The notes below the pieces were generated by a model. It saw only the letters and a program-made list of their open reading frames with translations. It searched no databases and was not told where the DNA came from. The position numbers and the translations under genes are program-made. Shown here piece by piece: positions 36,120-44,410 of a DNA stretch of 64,000 bases; position 1 is the first letter of the stretch; each line of letters opens with the position of its first letter. The DNA lies in contig CAKPGL010000002.1 of assembly GCA_934154785.1 (NCBI GenBank), positions 124,001-188,000 on the forward strand, given 5' to 3'. The stretch is from an uncultured Bacilli bacterium. GTDB taxonomy: Bacteria > Bacillota_I > Bacilli_A > RF39 > UBA660.

Positions 36120-36403
36120 TGGAAGCATTAATGCAAACATTACCAGTAATAATATACATTTTATTGATTATATTAATAGTAGTACTAATTGTATTTATGA
36201 CTAGAGCATTTGAAACATTAAAGAAAATTGATACCACTATTGACGATGTTAATGCTAAAATGAATAAGCTAAACGGGGTTTTTACTATTGTAGACCGTAG
36301 TGCTGATGCTATTAACGTTGTAACCAATAAAATGGTAGGTATTTTATCTAATGGTATTAGTAAAATTTTTAAAAAAAAGAATAAGAAAGAAGAGGAAGAA
36401 TAA
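36116..36403 (+). CDS. Small membrane protein, DUF948-like
   Basis: 95 residues: one long membrane helix (about 9-29) followed by a heptad-like helix (FETLKKIDTTIDDVNAKMNK) and a Lys/Glu tail. This layout is that of short DUF948-type proteins that usually precede YtxH proteins, as here. The start overlaps the previous TGA (ATGA at 36116); the in-frame ATG at 36119 is better spaced from AAGGAGG (36105-36111) and may be the real one. Confidence 0.65.
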   Translation: MMEALMQTLPVIIYILLIILIVVLIVFMTRAFETLKKIDTTIDDVNAKMNKLNGVFTIVDRSADAINVVTNKMVGILSNGISKIFKKKNKKEEEE

Positions 36404-36404
36404 T

Positions 36405-36809
36405 ATGGAAAAGAAAAGTGGATTTGGTAAATTTTTAGCAGGTGCTGCTATTGGAGCGGGCCTTGGAGTTTTATTTGCTCCTAAGTCAGGAAAAGAAACA
36501 AGAAAAGATTTAAAAGAGATGTTTGATGAATTAGTTAGAAAAGCAAAAGACATTGACATCGATGAAGTAAGAGAAAATATTGAAAATAAAGTTGAAGAAA
36601 TTAAGGCAGAACTAGCAGATTTAGATAAAGAAAAAGTATTAAAGATTGCTAAAAAGAAAGCACAAGAAATTGGACAAAAAGCAAATGATTTAGTTGAATA
36701 TGCTAAAGAAAAAGGAACACCAGTTTTAGAATCATTGGCATCTTCTGCTCGTAATAAAGCCATTGATGTTACAAAAGAAGTTCTTAATAGATTAGAAGCA
36801 ACAAAATAA
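36405..36809 (+). CDS. YtxH domain-containing protein
   Basis: 134 residues. N-terminal glycine-rich hydrophobic helix FLAGAAIGAGLGVLFAPKSG, the signature of YtxH proteins, with KSGKETRKDLKE directly after; the rest is a long charged amphipathic helix. In Bacillus YtxH belongs to the general stress response. Start at 36405 after AGAGGAAG; an in-frame Met 18 codons earlier lies inside the preceding gene. The stop lies in the terminator stem. Confidence 0.88.
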   Translation: MEKKSGFGKFLAGAAIGAGLGVLFAPKSGKETRKDLKEMFDELVRKAKDIDIDEVRENIENKVEEIKAELADLDKEKVLKIAKKKAQEIGQKANDLVEYAKEKGTPVLESLASSARNKAIDVTKEVLNRLEATK

Positions 36810-36833
36810 TGGCACACTTTGTGTCATTTTTTT
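36809..36833 (+). terminator. Terminator of the YtxH operon
   Basis: ATGGCACA (36809-36816) pairs with TGTGTCAT (36820-36827) with one G-U pair, then T to 36833. Confidence 0.75.
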
Positions 36834-36903
36834 ACATTTATATTAAGTTATTTGAAAAAATATTTAATATATAGTATAATTAATTTATGGATGGAGTGAA
36901 TAT

Positions 36904-37368
36904 ATGAAAAAGAAGTCTATGTGGATTATAGGTAGCATTGTAGTAATAGCACTTATCGTAGTTATAGGAGTTGCTATAAAAATAGTAATTGGTGGTAACT
37001 CTAAAGGTGTTTATGGCAATCGTTTGGATGGTATTGAAAACTACGCAATTAGTGATTCTAAAATTGAAGAAATTAAAACTAAAATTTTAGAAAATAAAGA
37101 GTGTGAAAAAATTACTTATAATAAACAGGGTAGAATATTAAAATTCTTTCTTACTGTAACTAAGGATACTGGTGTTACTACTGCTCAAAGATTAGGTGAT
37201 AATATCGTTGATAGTTTTAGTGAAACAGAATTAGGTTATTATGATGTTACTATCTACGTTGAATCAGGTGAAAACACTGAACCATACCCAATGATAGGGT
37301 ATAAAAATAAGAATGAAAAGGCTATTAGTTGGACTGTAAATAAAGGTGAAGTAAAAGATGAAAAATAA
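36904..37368 (+). CDS. Membrane-anchored protein, unknown
   Basis: 154 residues. One N-terminal helix (about 6-29: WIIGSIVVIALIVVIGVAIK) with no cleavage site, then an alpha/beta extracytoplasmic domain (SDSKIEEIKTKILENKECE, GYYDVTIYVESG). No family recognised. TATAAT at 36875-36880. It overlaps the following sensor gene by 11 nt, so it may be its partner subunit. Confidence 0.72.
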   Translation: MKKKSMWIIGSIVVIALIVVIGVAIKIVIGGNSKGVYGNRLDGIENYAISDSKIEEIKTKILENKECEKITYNKQGRILKFFLTVTKDTGVTTAQRLGDNIVDSFSETELGYYDVTIYVESGENTEPYPMIGYKNKNEKAISWTVNKGEVKDEK

Positions 37369-39424
37369 AAAAATAATAATAACAATTGTAGTTGCGGCTT
37401 TAGTATTAATAGCGGGATTAGTGTCATATTTTGTTTTCTTTAAACAAGACAAATACACAACCCTAACTTTTGCTGAAAAGCAGTGGATTGAAAATAATAA
37501 AAATAAATTAATAGACTTATCAGTTATAAATGAGGTACCAATAGTATCTTACAATGGCGAAGGAATATTTTTTGATTTCTTAAACGATTTAGAAAAGAAT
37601 ACAAAGTTATCTTTTAATAAGGTAGCGTATAAAACATCAACAGATGTAAAGAGTGAATATGCTCTTAAAGTAGTTGATAATTATGATAATAACGCTATTA
37701 AAATTTACGAAGATAATTATGTTTTAGTTACTAAAAATAACAAAGTATATTCTAATATCGATGAAATTAAAAATTTAACAGTAGGTGTATTAAGTTCAAA
37801 ACTTACACAAGTTAATGATTACTTAAATACTAATTCATCATTACTTCTTAAGAGTTATGATAATTATGAGGATATGATTTTTGATTTATTGAATGCTGTT
37901 GAAGATGATAAAAAATTAGATGGTGTAGTATTACCTAAAACTGCTTATTTAGATTCTATTTTAGAAGATGATAAATTAACTATATCTTATAATATTTCAG
38001 AAATGAAAGATTATTATGTCTTACAATTAGGATCTAATAGTAGATTAAATGATATTATTAAAAAGTATTATAAAAAATGGAATAAAGAGTCTTACGATAA
38101 TGCTTACAATGATCAATTCTTTAATGGTTACTTTGAATTTTCAACTGCTGATGATAAACAAAAAGTAGAATTTAAAAGTAAGAGATACGTATATGGATTC
38201 GTTGATAATCGCCCTTATGATACATTATATGATGGTAAATTTTTGGGTATAAATCACTCTATTATTTCTTCATTTGCGGATTTTGCAAATATTGAAATAG
38301 ATTATAAGAAGTATGCTAGTATTGATGCTTTAATAAAAGATTTTAATGCTAATAACATAGATGTATTCTTTAATAATACTGCAAATGAAACATTCTTAAT
38401 GGATGTTAGTAATTCTTTATCTATATATGATGAAAAAATTGTTGTTTTAACTAAACCAGATAGTAATTATAATATTCATTCAATTGCGTCATTAAAAGAT
38501 AAAGAAGTATATACTGTTGGAACTAGTTACATAAATACATATTTATCTAGTAAAGGTGTTAATACTAAAGTATATAAAGAATTAAAGAAAATGTTAGCGG
38601 ATTTACATGATGATTCTATAGTTGTTGTTGATTTAGAAACATATAACTATTATTCTGAGAAGAATTTAAAGAATTTTAAAGTTAACTATATTACAGATTT
38701 AAATCATGATTACTATTTTACAACACGTAATATTACAGATAATCAGACATTTGCTAAATTATTAGATTTCTATATTTCATTCTTCTCTAATAATCATGAT
38801 TATGAATTAGGATACCAAGAAGTTTTAAATATTAGAGATACTAAGGTATCACCAAGAACAATTATTTTCTCAGTTATTGGTGTAGTAATCGCTATGATTT
38901 GTGTATTCTTAGGATTTAAGTCTACTAAACCAAAGAAGAAACAAAAGGTAAAATCAAATTTATCTAAAGAAGATAAAATTAAATATATTGATATGTTAAC
39001 TTCTTTAAAGAATAGAAATTATTTAAATGATAATATTGAAAAATGGGATAGTACTGGTGTTTATCCTCAAACAGTTGTAATTATAGATTTAAATAATATT
39101 GCTTACATCAATGATAATTATGGTCATGCTGAAGGTGATAAGATTATTGGTGAAGCGGCTAATATATTAATTAATACACAACTTCCAAATACAGAAATAA
39201 TAAGAACTAATGGTAATGAATTCTTAGTATATATGGTAGGATACGAAGAAAAACAAGTTATATCTTATACTAAAAAATTAACTAAAGAATTTAAATTACT
39301 TACTCATGGTTTTGGTGCTGCAATTGGTTATAGTATGATTACTGACGCTATTAAAACTGTTGATGACGCAATTAACGAAGCAACTACTGATATGAGGGAG
39401 CAAAAAGAGGAGCTAGATTATTAA
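37358..39424 (+). CDS. Two solute-binding-like sensor domains and a degenerate GGDEF domain
   Basis: 688 residues. Helix at about 5-27, then two tandem extracytoplasmic domains of the SBP_bac_3 type (about 45-255 and 270-490), a second helix (about 505-525), and a C-terminal GGDEF fold: VVIIDLNNIAYINDNYGHAEGD is well kept, but the active-site loop is NGNEF instead of GG(D/E)EF. The lost acidic ligand argues against c-di-GMP synthesis; it may bind nucleotide or only signal by shape. The start overlaps the preceding gene. A sensor with this arrangement would report an external amino acid or similar ligand. Confidence 0.82.
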   Translation: MKNKKIIITIVVAALVLIAGLVSYFVFFKQDKYTTLTFAEKQWIENNKNKLIDLSVINEVPIVSYNGEGIFFDFLNDLEKNTKLSFNKVAYKTSTDVKSEYALKVVDNYDNNAIKIYEDNYVLVTKNNKVYSNIDEIKNLTVGVLSSKLTQVNDYLNTNSSLLLKSYDNYEDMIFDLLNAVEDDKKLDGVVLPKTAYLDSILEDDKLTISYNISEMKDYYVLQLGSNSRLNDIIKKYYKKWNKESYDNAYNDQFFNGYFEFSTADDKQKVEFKSKRYVYGFVDNRPYDTLYDGKFLGINHSIISSFADFANIEIDYKKYASIDALIKDFNANNIDVFFNNTANETFLMDVSNSLSIYDEKIVVLTKPDSNYNIHSIASLKDKEVYTVGTSYINTYLSSKGVNTKVYKELKKMLADLHDDSIVVVDLETYNYYSEKNLKNFKVNYITDLNHDYYFTTRNITDNQTFAKLLDFYISFFSNNHDYELGYQEVLNIRDTKVSPRTIIFSVIGVVIAMICVFLGFKSTKPKKKQKVKSNLSKEDKIKYIDMLTSLKNRNYLNDNIEKWDSTGVYPQTVVIIDLNNIAYINDNYGHAEGDKIIGEAANILINTQLPNTEIIRTNGNEFLVYMVGYEEKQVISYTKKLTKEFKLLTHGFGAAIGYSMITDAIKTVDDAINEATTDMREQKEELDY

Positions 39425-39436
39425 GCTCTTCTTTAA
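39405..39436 (+). terminator. Hairpin over the 3' end of the GGDEF-like gene
   Basis: AAGAGGAGCT (39405-39414) pairs with AGCTCTTCTT (39424-39433), 10 bp with one G-U pair. The T run is weak, so termination may be partial and yihY cotranscribed. Confidence 0.5.
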
Positions 39437-39458
39437 TCTCTAAAGGAAAATTATATAA

Positions 39459-40298
39459 ATGAATAGATTAAAAAAAGAATTAAAACATTTATTTGATTTA
39501 ATAAATGAACCAGAAATGAAAATATTACCGGCTCATTTAGCGTTTTTTATGGTTCTTTCTATAATACCAATTATTACTTTAGTTGCTTATGCCGCTACTA
39601 TATTTAAAGTACCAATTAGTTCTTTTATCGGAACTTTACAAGGAGTATTACCACAGGAAGTAAGTAATATATTATTACCAATTATAAATGGTGAAGGATT
39701 AAATTTAACAGTTGGAATTTCTATGATTATGGTTTTCTTTTTAGCATCTAATGGTACACATTCTATTATTGTAGCGTCAAATACGATGTATGGTATAGAA
39801 CATTCAAACTACTTAGTTAGAAGAATAAAAGCTTTAATTATAATTGTTATAATGTTACTTCTTATTATATTTAATTTATTAGTATTAGGTTTTGGTAATA
39901 ATATAGTTCATTGGATATTAGAATTAAAAATTCTTTCTAATGTTAGTAGCACTCTATATGAAGTGTTTGTATTATTTAAATGGCCAGTTGCGTTAATATT
40001 TATATTTTTATTAGTAAAACTTGTTTATACTATAGCGCCAGATGCTAAAATACCTAGTAGATATACTAATAAAGGTGCTATATTTACTACAGTTTTTTGG
40101 AGTTTAGCGACGGTTATATATTCATTCTATGTAACTAATTTTACTAATTATAATTTATTCTATGGTAGTTTAACAAACATTATAGTTATGATGATTTGGG
40201 TATATATACTATCTTATATATTAGTATTTGGTATGGCTATTAATGCTAGTAATTATAAAACAGATATTAGTATTTCTAAAAATTTGAATAATGAATAA
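39459..40298 (+). CDS. YihY/BrkB family membrane protein
   Basis: 279 residues with about six membrane helices. Seen: LPAHLAFFMVLSIIPIITL near the N-terminus, the conserved Ala/His start of the family, and APDAKIPSRYTNKGAIFTTVFWSL, followed by NLFYGSLTNIIVMMIWVYI. These are family landmarks (formerly called RNase BN in error). Role unsettled. Ribosome site AAAGGAAA. Confidence 0.9.
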   Translation: MNRLKKELKHLFDLINEPEMKILPAHLAFFMVLSIIPIITLVAYAATIFKVPISSFIGTLQGVLPQEVSNILLPIINGEGLNLTVGISMIMVFFLASNGTHSIIVASNTMYGIEHSNYLVRRIKALIIIVIMLLLIIFNLLVLGFGNNIVHWILELKILSNVSSTLYEVFVLFKWPVALIFIFLLVKLVYTIAPDAKIPSRYTNKGAIFTTVFWSLATVIYSFYVTNFTNYNLFYGSLTNIIVMMIWVYILSYILVFGMAINASNYKTDISISKNLNNE

Positions 40299-40319
40299 TA
40301 ATAAGTTCATATTAATAAT

Positions 40320-40350
40320 ACACATATATTATTACCTATATGTGTTTACA
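40320..40350 (+). terminator. Hairpin after yihY
   Basis: CACATATA (40321-40328) pairs with TATATGTG (40337-40344), followed by only a short T run. Confidence 0.5.
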
Positions 40351-40450
40351 TAGGCTCATTTGTACCGATATTAGTTTAACTATGAACTAAAAAGTATAAA
40401 CTTTGATGGTAATGAGCTCCTTTTTGGGATGCACTAAGTGCATCTTTTTC
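40345..40450 (+). ncRNA. Structured non-coding stretch ending in a terminator, candidate RNA
   Basis: Between yihY and ltaS. GCTCATT (40354-40360) can pair with AATGAGC (40411-40417), AGTTTA (40373-40378) with TAAACT (40397-40402), and a strong terminator closes the stretch at 40428-40450. The next gene has its own promoter downstream at 40456-40484, so this is not an ltaS leader. A weak TTTACA at 40345-40350 with GATATT (about 40367-40372) may be its promoter. It could equally be the 3' UTR of yihY. It does not match the riboswitch classes I know by sequence. Confidence 0.35.
40428..40450 (+). terminator. Intrinsic terminator before the ltaS promoter
   Basis: GATGCAC (40428-40434) pairs with GTGCATC (40438-40444), then five T. 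Confidence 0.8.
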
Positions 40451-40455
40451 TATAT

Positions 40456-40484
40456 TTGATAAATTCTACAAAAGATGATATACT
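40456..40484 (+). promoter_or_regulatory. Promoter of ltaS
   Basis: TTGATA (40456-40461), 17-bp spacer, extended -10 TGATATACT (40476-40484). Confidence 0.7.
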
Positions 40485-40507
40485 ATGTATGGTAATGAGG
40501 TGTTAAT

Positions 40508-42541
40508 TTGAAAAAGATTAAAGCATTTTTCAAAAAGATATATAAATATGACTATTATGACTATAAAAAATATATTAAAACTAATATATTATTTTTGTCA
40601 TTTATAATAATGTCTGTTATAAATGGTTGTATGCTACGATTTACTACGGTTGGTAATTATTTTGAAATAAAACCTATTTTAGCGGACTTAGCGTTTTCTA
40701 TAATTATTGGTTCTTTTGGATATTTATTTAAACCTAAAAATCAATTTAAATATTATTTAACTATATCTATTATATTTGTTATTGTTTGTATAATTAATTC
40801 TGTTTATTATACTAATTATTTATCTTATGTATCGGTATCATTACTTGCTACTTCTTTACAATTATTTGGCGTAGGAGATGCTGTTACACAGAATATTATG
40901 GAAATAGATGACTTTTATTATATTTGGCAAATATTTGCTATGATACTAATACATATTAATTTAAATAAAAAATCTTATTATAAATTAGTGGTGGCTAAGA
41001 ATTATGGTATTAGAAGATTTAAACAAACATTAATAGGTGGTCTTATTTGCTTAGTATTATTCGTAATTACTTTAACTTCACTAGATATAGGTAGAATTAC
41101 TAAACAATGGAATCGTGAATATATAGTAAGAAAATTTGGTATATATACTTATCAAGTAAGTGATTTAGTTTATAACTCTGTATTTAAAGTTACTAACTTT
41201 TTTGGCTATGATAGTAGTTTAAAAGTATTTAGAGAGTATTATTCATCTAAAGATAATTCTACTACAACCAATGATTATACTGATATATTTAAGGGTAAAA
41301 ATATTTTAGTAATTCATGCTGAAAGTATTCAAAAATATACTATGGATTTAAGTTTTAACGGTAAAGAATTAACACCAAATTTAAATAAACTTGCTAAGGA
41401 AGGAATTTATTTTTCTAATTTTTATTCTCAAGAAAGTGTAGGTACTAGTAGTGATACAGAATTTACTTTTAATACTTCTTTAATGCCTGCAGTGAGTGGG
41501 ACAGTCTTTATTAATTATTGGAATAGGGAATATGTTACTTTACCAAAGTTATTAAAAGAACAAGATTATTATACATTTAGTATGCATGGTAATAATGGAA
41601 CATTTTGGAATCGTAATGTTATGCATGAACAACTAGGATATGATAATTTCTATTACTATACTAAAGATTATGAAATAGATGAAACAATAGGTCTAGGTTT
41701 ATCTGATAAGTCATTCTTTAGACAATCTGTTCCTAAAATAAAAGAAATAAGTGAAAACTATAATAATTTTTATGGTGTTCTAATTATGCTTACTAATCAT
41801 ACGCCATTTTCTTATATTAACGATTATAGTGATTATAGCGTTGACTATGAAGTAAGTGTTACAAATCCTCTTACTAATAAAACGACAATTAAAAGTTATC
41901 CATTTTTAGAAGGTAAAACTTTAGGTAATTATTTTAAATCTGTTCACTATGCAGATGAAGCAATAGGACAGTTTATAAATGATTTAGATAAAGAAGGTTT
42001 ACTTGATAATACTGTAATTGTTATATATGGGGATCATGATTCAAAAATTAAAAAGAGTGAATACGAGTATTTTTATAATTATGATCCTGTAAAAGGTGAA
42101 ATGCTTAGCAAAGATGATCCTGATTATCATGATGTTAGTTATTTTGAATACGAGTTAAATCGTAAAGTACCATTTATTATTTGGACTAAAGATCAAAATT
42201 TTGGAGTAGAAGTAAAAGAAGTAATGGGTATGTATGACGCTATGCCAACACTGGGTAATATGTTTGGTTTTAAGTCAGAGTATGCTTTAGGACATGATAT
42301 TTTTAGTGTTACTGATAATATAGTTGTATTTCCTGGTGGAAATTGGCTTACTAATAAGATGTATTATAATAGTCAGAAACAAGAAGGTATACTTCTAAAT
42401 CCATCTACACCAGTAAGTTTAAACTATATTGAAAAAAATAATGCTTATGCTGAAAAGATGATTACTGTATCTAATTCTATTATAAATTATGATTTAATTA
42501 GGAGTACTAGAGGACAAAGTAGTGTTTTAAAATATAAATAG
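40508..42541 (+). CDS. ltaS: Lipoteichoic-acid synthase family protein (sulfatase fold)
   Basis: Polymerises glycerol phosphate onto a lipid anchor at the outer face. 677 residues: five membrane helices in the first about 240, then an extracellular sulfatase-fold domain. Catalytic threonine about 313 in VGTSSDTEFTFNT, metal-site stretches IHAESIQ (about 275), MHGNNGTFWNR and YGDHDSKI. TTG start at 40508 with AGGTG at 40497-40502. Normal length is about 650. A related phosphoglycerol transferase of another wall polymer cannot be fully excluded. Confidence 0.88.
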   Translation: MKKIKAFFKKIYKYDYYDYKKYIKTNILFLSFIIMSVINGCMLRFTTVGNYFEIKPILADLAFSIIIGSFGYLFKPKNQFKYYLTISIIFVIVCIINSVYYTNYLSYVSVSLLATSLQLFGVGDAVTQNIMEIDDFYYIWQIFAMILIHINLNKKSYYKLVVAKNYGIRRFKQTLIGGLICLVLFVITLTSLDIGRITKQWNREYIVRKFGIYTYQVSDLVYNSVFKVTNFFGYDSSLKVFREYYSSKDNSTTTNDYTDIFKGKNILVIHAESIQKYTMDLSFNGKELTPNLNKLAKEGIYFSNFYSQESVGTSSDTEFTFNTSLMPAVSGTVFINYWNREYVTLPKLLKEQDYYTFSMHGNNGTFWNRNVMHEQLGYDNFYYYTKDYEIDETIGLGLSDKSFFRQSVPKIKEISENYNNFYGVLIMLTNHTPFSYINDYSDYSVDYEVSVTNPLTNKTTIKSYPFLEGKTLGNYFKSVHYADEAIGQFINDLDKEGLLDNTVIVIYGDHDSKIKKSEYEYFYNYDPVKGEMLSKDDPDYHDVSYFEYELNRKVPFIIWTKDQNFGVEVKEVMGMYDAMPTLGNMFGFKSEYALGHDIFSVTDNIVVFPGGNWLTNKMYYNSQKQEGILLNPSTPVSLNYIEKNNAYAEKMITVSNSIINYDLIRSTRGQSSVLKYK

Positions 42542-42563
42542 TGATTTTTTCACTATTTTTTTC
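42536..42563 (+). terminator. Terminator of ltaS, containing its stop
   Basis: AAATAGTG (42536-42543) pairs with CACTATTT (42551-42558), then T to 42562. The TAG stop is in the left arm. Confidence 0.75.
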
Positions 42564-42619
42564 ATATAATAATAATAATAAAGTCATAGACAAAAAAGCA
42601 AGGAAAATGCAATAGCTAA

Positions 42620-42648
42620 TTGACAAACGTATGTATGCAATGTATAAT
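42620..42648 (+). promoter_or_regulatory. Consensus promoter of tnpB
   Basis: TTGACA (42620-42625) and TATAAT (42643-42648) with a 17-bp spacer: a perfect sigma-A promoter. Confidence 0.8.
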
Positions 42649-42679
42649 ATTAAATGCAATCTTAAAAGGCAGGTGTTGT

Positions 42680-43819
42680 ATGTATAAAACGTATAAATTT
42701 AGAATGTACCCTAATAATGATCAAAAAAAATTAATTCATAAAACATTTGGCTGTGTTAGGTTTATTTATAATTATTTTTTAAATAAATATAAGGAAATTG
42801 GTTATTATAAAGCATATGATGCCTGCAATGAGTTAAAACAACTAGTAAAAGACTATCCCTTTCTAAAGGAAGTAGATAGTAGTTCTCTTAGATGTAGTAT
42901 TTTTAATTTAGAAGATAGTTTTAAGAATTTCTTTGCTAAAAGAAGTTCTTATCCCTGTTTTAAAAATAAATTTAGTAAACAAAGTTATCGTACTACCGCT
43001 ACTAGAAGTAGTTATAAAGGTAATAATTATTGTAATATTGAAATATATAAAGAAAGTAATAAAATAAAGTTACCTAAATTAGGATTAGTAAATATAAGAG
43101 GATATCGTAATCTAAGTAAAATAGAAGGTAAAATTATAAATGCTACCATAGAAAAAGAATCTACAGGTAAATACTATGTATGTGTAGTAGTAGAACTACC
43201 TAATGTAATAGTAGAAAAACAACAGTTAAATAGTATAGTAGGAATAGATTTAGGAATAAAAGACTTAGTAGTAACAAGTGATGGCGAAAAATATTCTAAT
43301 CCTAAAGAATTAAGAAAAAGAGAAAAACAGTTAAAAAGATTACAAAGAAAGTTGTCTAGACAAGTTAAAAGAAGTAAAAATTATAATAAGACAAAAATAA
43401 AGATTGCTAGAATACATAGTAAAATAAAAAATAGTAGAAAACATAATATTATTAAAATAGTAAATAAAATTGTTAAAGAGTATGATTGCATAATAAGTGA
43501 GAAACTAAAAATAAAAGAAATGAGCCAAAATCATAAACTTTCAAAGTCTATAATAGATGCTAGTTTCAATAAAGTGTGTGAGTTAATAAAATGGAAAGCA
43601 AATATTTATGGTAAATATTATTATCAAATAGATACATATTACCCAAGTAGCAAAATTTGCAGTCATTGTGATTATAAAACAGATATAACAAACAACTTAA
43701 ATATAAGAAATTGGACATGTCCAAGTTGTGGCTGTTTGAATGATAGAGATATAAATGCCAGTATAAATATTATGTTTGAAGGGTTAAAGATGCATATGAA
43801 AAATTATGCCAAAATATAA
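42680..43819 (+). CDS. tnpB: RNA-guided endonuclease TnpB (IS605 OrfB family)
   Basis: 379 residues. In characterised relatives TnpB is a reRNA-guided nuclease that keeps the element in place by cutting empty sites. Seen: N-terminal KTYKFRMYPNNDQKKLIHKT, RuvC Asp in GIDLGIKDLVVT, Glu in IISEKLKIKEM, zinc ribbon CSHC...CPSC and the last Asp in NDRDINASINI. All three RuvC acids and all four cysteines are intact. ATG at 42680 after AGGTG; upstream in-frame codons are promoter DNA. Probably active. Confidence 0.94.
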   Translation: MYKTYKFRMYPNNDQKKLIHKTFGCVRFIYNYFLNKYKEIGYYKAYDACNELKQLVKDYPFLKEVDSSSLRCSIFNLEDSFKNFFAKRSSYPCFKNKFSKQSYRTTATRSSYKGNNYCNIEIYKESNKIKLPKLGLVNIRGYRNLSKIEGKIINATIEKESTGKYYVCVVVELPNVIVEKQQLNSIVGIDLGIKDLVVTSDGEKYSNPKELRKREKQLKRLQRKLSRQVKRSKNYNKTKIKIARIHSKIKNSRKHNIIKIVNKIVKEYDCIISEKLKIKEMSQNHKLSKSIIDASFNKVCELIKWKANIYGKYYYQIDTYYPSSKICSHCDYKTDITNNLNIRNWTCPSCGCLNDRDINASINIMFEGLKMHMKNYAKI

Positions 43820-43945
43820 GGAGCGAACAAGATTTCTTAATTATTAAGAAATAAGTACGGTAGCGACTATCGGATTTTAAGTCTGTGGAGAAGTCTGATT
43901 ACAGAGTCAAAGAAGCAGAAATCACATCACTGTGAAGTGATGTAA
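43800..43945 (+). ncRNA. Probable reRNA (omega RNA) of the TnpB element
   Basis: In characterised elements the guide scaffold spans the 3' end of tnpB and the right end. Here the stretch after the tnpB stop is non-coding and highly structured (GAAATAAGTACGGTAGCGAC, paired blocks around TCTGTGG/CAGAG) and ends in the hairpin ACATCACT (43924-43931) / AGTGATGT (43936-43943). The guide would be the bases just beyond the element end; I cannot set the end to the base, so I give no guide. Confidence 0.55.
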
Positions 43946-43965
43946 GCAAATATTATTTGCTTTTT
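43946..43965 (+). terminator. Terminator just after the TnpB element
   Basis: GCAAATA (43946-43952) and TATTTGC (43954-43960), then five T. It lies where the reRNA guide would be. Confidence 0.6.
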
Positions 43966-44001
43966 GTTCTATAATAAAATGTAAAATAAATAAAAAAAGT
44001 A

Positions 44002-44030
44002 TTGTAATTGATCTTTATTTTTGTTATAAT
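44002..44030 (+). promoter_or_regulatory. Promoter of tRNA-Cys
   Basis: TTGTAA (44002-44007), 17-bp spacer, TATAAT (44025-44030). Confidence 0.7.
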
Positions 44031-44048
44031 TTGTTTGTACCGCTAAAT

Positions 44049-44123
44049 GGGTCTATAGCCAAGTGGCTAAGGCGTGGGACTGCAACTCCCTGATCGTTGG
44101 TTCAAATCCGACTAGGCCCTCCA
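44049..44123 (+). tRNA. tRNA-Cys (GCA)
   Basis: Acceptor GGGTCTA/TAGGCCC, anticodon loop CTGCAAC giving GCA, T-arm GTTGG/CCGAC, encoded CCA end. Confidence 0.93.
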
Positions 44124-44134
44124 AATATGTATTT

Positions 44135-44157
44135 AACCCTTGGACATAAGGGTTTTT
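44135..44157 (+). terminator. Terminator after tRNA-Cys
   Basis: AACCCTT (44135-44141) pairs with AAGGGTT (44148-44154), then T. Confidence 0.75.
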
Positions 44158-44232
44158 ATTTTATTATTTTTATCATAAAAGTTATAAAAACTATTTAATT
44201 TATTTTTATTTTATTGTATAATTAATATGCAT

Positions 44233-44307
44233 TGCCCTGTAGCCAAGCGGTAAGGCATCGGACTCTGACTCCGACATTCGTTAGTTCGAACCTAACCAGG
44301 GCAGCCA
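44233..44307 (+). tRNA. tRNA-Gln (CTG)
   Basis: Acceptor TGCCCTG/CAGGGCA, anticodon stem TCGGA/TCCGA with loop CTCTGAC giving CTG, encoded CCA. TATAAT at 44217-44222 suggests its own promoter. The CTG reader is the minor isoacceptor in so AT-rich a genome. Confidence 0.92.
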
Positions 44308-44318
44308 TTAGAAATAAT

Positions 44319-44343
44319 CCCTTTAGAAAATAAAGGGTTTTAT
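44319..44343 (+). terminator. Terminator after tRNA-Gln
   Basis: CCCTTTA (44319-44325) pairs with TAAAGGG (44331-44337), then T. Confidence 0.75.
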
Positions 44344-44410
44344 TATATAAATAATTGTTTAAATATAATAGATATGATATAATCTTATCTATGAAGAAAG
44401 AAGGTTTTCT

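Larger units (their letters stand above)
42580..43945 (+). mobile_element. IS200/IS605-type element carrying only tnpB (approximate ends)
   Basis: A complete tnpB gene with its own promoter, a non-coding 3' part with the usual reRNA-like structure, and a terminal hairpin at 43924-43943. No tnpA (Y1 transposase) lies beside it, so it could move only with help in trans. The ends are inferred: the left somewhere near 42580-42610 and the right just after the hairpin. It sits between the ltaS terminator and a tRNA promoter, where it breaks no gene. Confidence 0.7.

Noticed and set aside
36344..36817. Minus-strand open frame of 157 codons opposite the YtxH gene
   Set aside because: It is the mirror of a Lys/Glu-rich helix, which gives long open antisense frames; no ribosome site or family match.
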